Source: Acetatifactor sp.
GTDB lineage: Bacteria; Bacillota; Clostridia; Lachnospirales; Lachnospiraceae
Direction: 5' to 3'
NCBI GenBank assembly: GCA_024699575.1
Contig: JAILPF010000270.1
Location: 1 to 6,359, forward strand
DNA: 6,359 nucleotides
How positions within the stretch are numbered: position 1 is the first letter of the stretch; every line of letters starts with the position of its first letter. The notes below the pieces were generated by a model. The model made no database searches, was not told the DNA's origin, and worked only from the letters and a program-made list of their open reading frames with translations. Below are positions 5,937-6,359 of the stretch, in pieces. Made by a program: the position numbers and the translations under genes.

Positions 5937-6359
5937 ATGAAGAAAAAAGCGATAACTGTTATTGTTGCACTGTTTTTAATTGCCATTGTTGCCGTGCTTG
6001 CATTTGGAAAAACTTTTTTGGACCGTTACACTTATAGTAAAGAACGAGCAGACCTGAATGAATATTATGGGGTGTCCGGAGAGGAACTTGCAGTAATCCT
6101 TCAGGACGAAATGGTGGAGGAAAAAGCACTTTTTCACGAAGGAAACTGTTATCTGGATCTGGATACCGTACATCGTTATCTCAATGAAGTTTTTTACGCG
6201 GATATGACGGCAGGAAAGCTTTTGTATACTACTGCGGTGGATACTTATGAGGCTGCTTTTGGACAGCAAAGCTTTCAGTATAGTGGCGGCAATCAGGAAA
6301 CAGGATATACCATCTGTTTTGAACAGGGTGGAACCTTGTATCTGGCGTTGGATTATGTA
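5937..6359 (+). CDS. Membrane-anchored or secreted protein, N-terminal part; possible family-18 glycoside hydrolase-like stalk
   Basis: The frame stays open for 141 codons to the window edge. It begins MKKKAITVIVALFLIAIVAV, a lysine-rich start plus one hydrophobic segment (about 6-24), either a signal anchor or an uncleaved signal peptide with no lipobox. The exported part reads YTYSKERADLNEYYGVSGEE (about 32-51), then LAVILQDEMVEEKAL and NCYLDLDTVHRYLNEVFYAD, then LLYTTAVDTYE. This pattern, with a 'YLDLDTV' strand-turn and 'LLYTT' repeat-like strand, recalls from memory the N-terminal stalk of secreted Lachnospiraceae proteins carrying a C-terminal glycoside hydrolase 18 domain (chitinase or SleL-like, acting on cell wall or spore cortex). 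The catalytic part is not in the window, so this is an inference. GAGGA (5925-5929) seven bases before the ATG at 5937 is better spaced than for the in-frame ATG at 5931. Confidence 0.72.
   Translation, partial: MKKKAITVIVALFLIAIVAVLAFGKTFLDRYTYSKERADLNEYYGVSGEELAVILQDEMVEEKALFHEGNCYLDLDTVHRYLNEVFYADMTAGKLLYTTAVDTYEAAFGQQSFQYSGGNQETGYTICFEQGGTLYLALDYV

Noticed and set aside
5976..6269. Minus-strand 97-codon frame opposite the last gene
   Set aside because: The plus-strand frame has a ribosome binding site, a signal-anchor-like start and stays open to the edge; the minus frame has none of these.
1..6359. CRISPR array, insertion sequence, tRNA or rRNA
   Set aside because: No regularly spaced direct repeats, transposase frame, terminal inverted repeats or structural RNA sequence were seen.

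Overview
The window reads as chromosomal DNA of a low-to-moderate GC Firmicute, most likely a gut clostridium of the Lachnospiraceae type. This rests on a clostridial-type pyruvate formate-lyase, a Firmicutes-specific MecA adaptor, strong AGGAGG-type ribosome binding sites, near-consensus sigma-A promoters, and a chemoreceptor beside a DUF1858 protein. The genus cannot be fixed from the sequence alone.

Layout. Positions 1-1733 (minus strand) hold the first 577 codons of pflB; its 3' end, with the glycyl-radical site, lies outside the window. A divergent intergenic region (1734-2126) carries a TTGACT-N17-TATAAT promoter for pflB and a TTGATA-N17-TATAAT promoter for a chemoreceptor gene (2127-3857). 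Between them is a cluster of ACAATT/AATTGT half-sites. A 63-residue DUF1858 protein with a CxxC motif follows (3996-4187). It converges on mecA (4248-4991, minus), and the two share one bidirectional terminator hairpin.

The right third (5100-6359) is less familiar. It has a consensus promoter, an RNA hairpin that pairs with a Shine-Dalgarno sequence, and an AT-rich reading frame for a small protein with two likely membrane segments (5195-5398). Next comes a 75-residue protein of unknown family started by TTG (5507-5734), preceded by two mutually exclusive hairpins. A gene-free stretch (5735-5936) contains a long two-part stem. Last is the 5' part of a gene for a membrane-anchored or secreted protein (5937-end) that may be the stalk of a family-18 glycoside hydrolase-like protein.

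Functionally the left side combines fermentative metabolism (PflB), taxis (chemoreceptor), a likely redox or metal-centre accessory protein (DUF1858) and regulated proteolysis (MecA with ClpC). No operon joins these four; each has its own promoter candidate. No complete new system is evident. The least explained part is 5160-5935, where three structured RNA elements precede poorly characterised genes.
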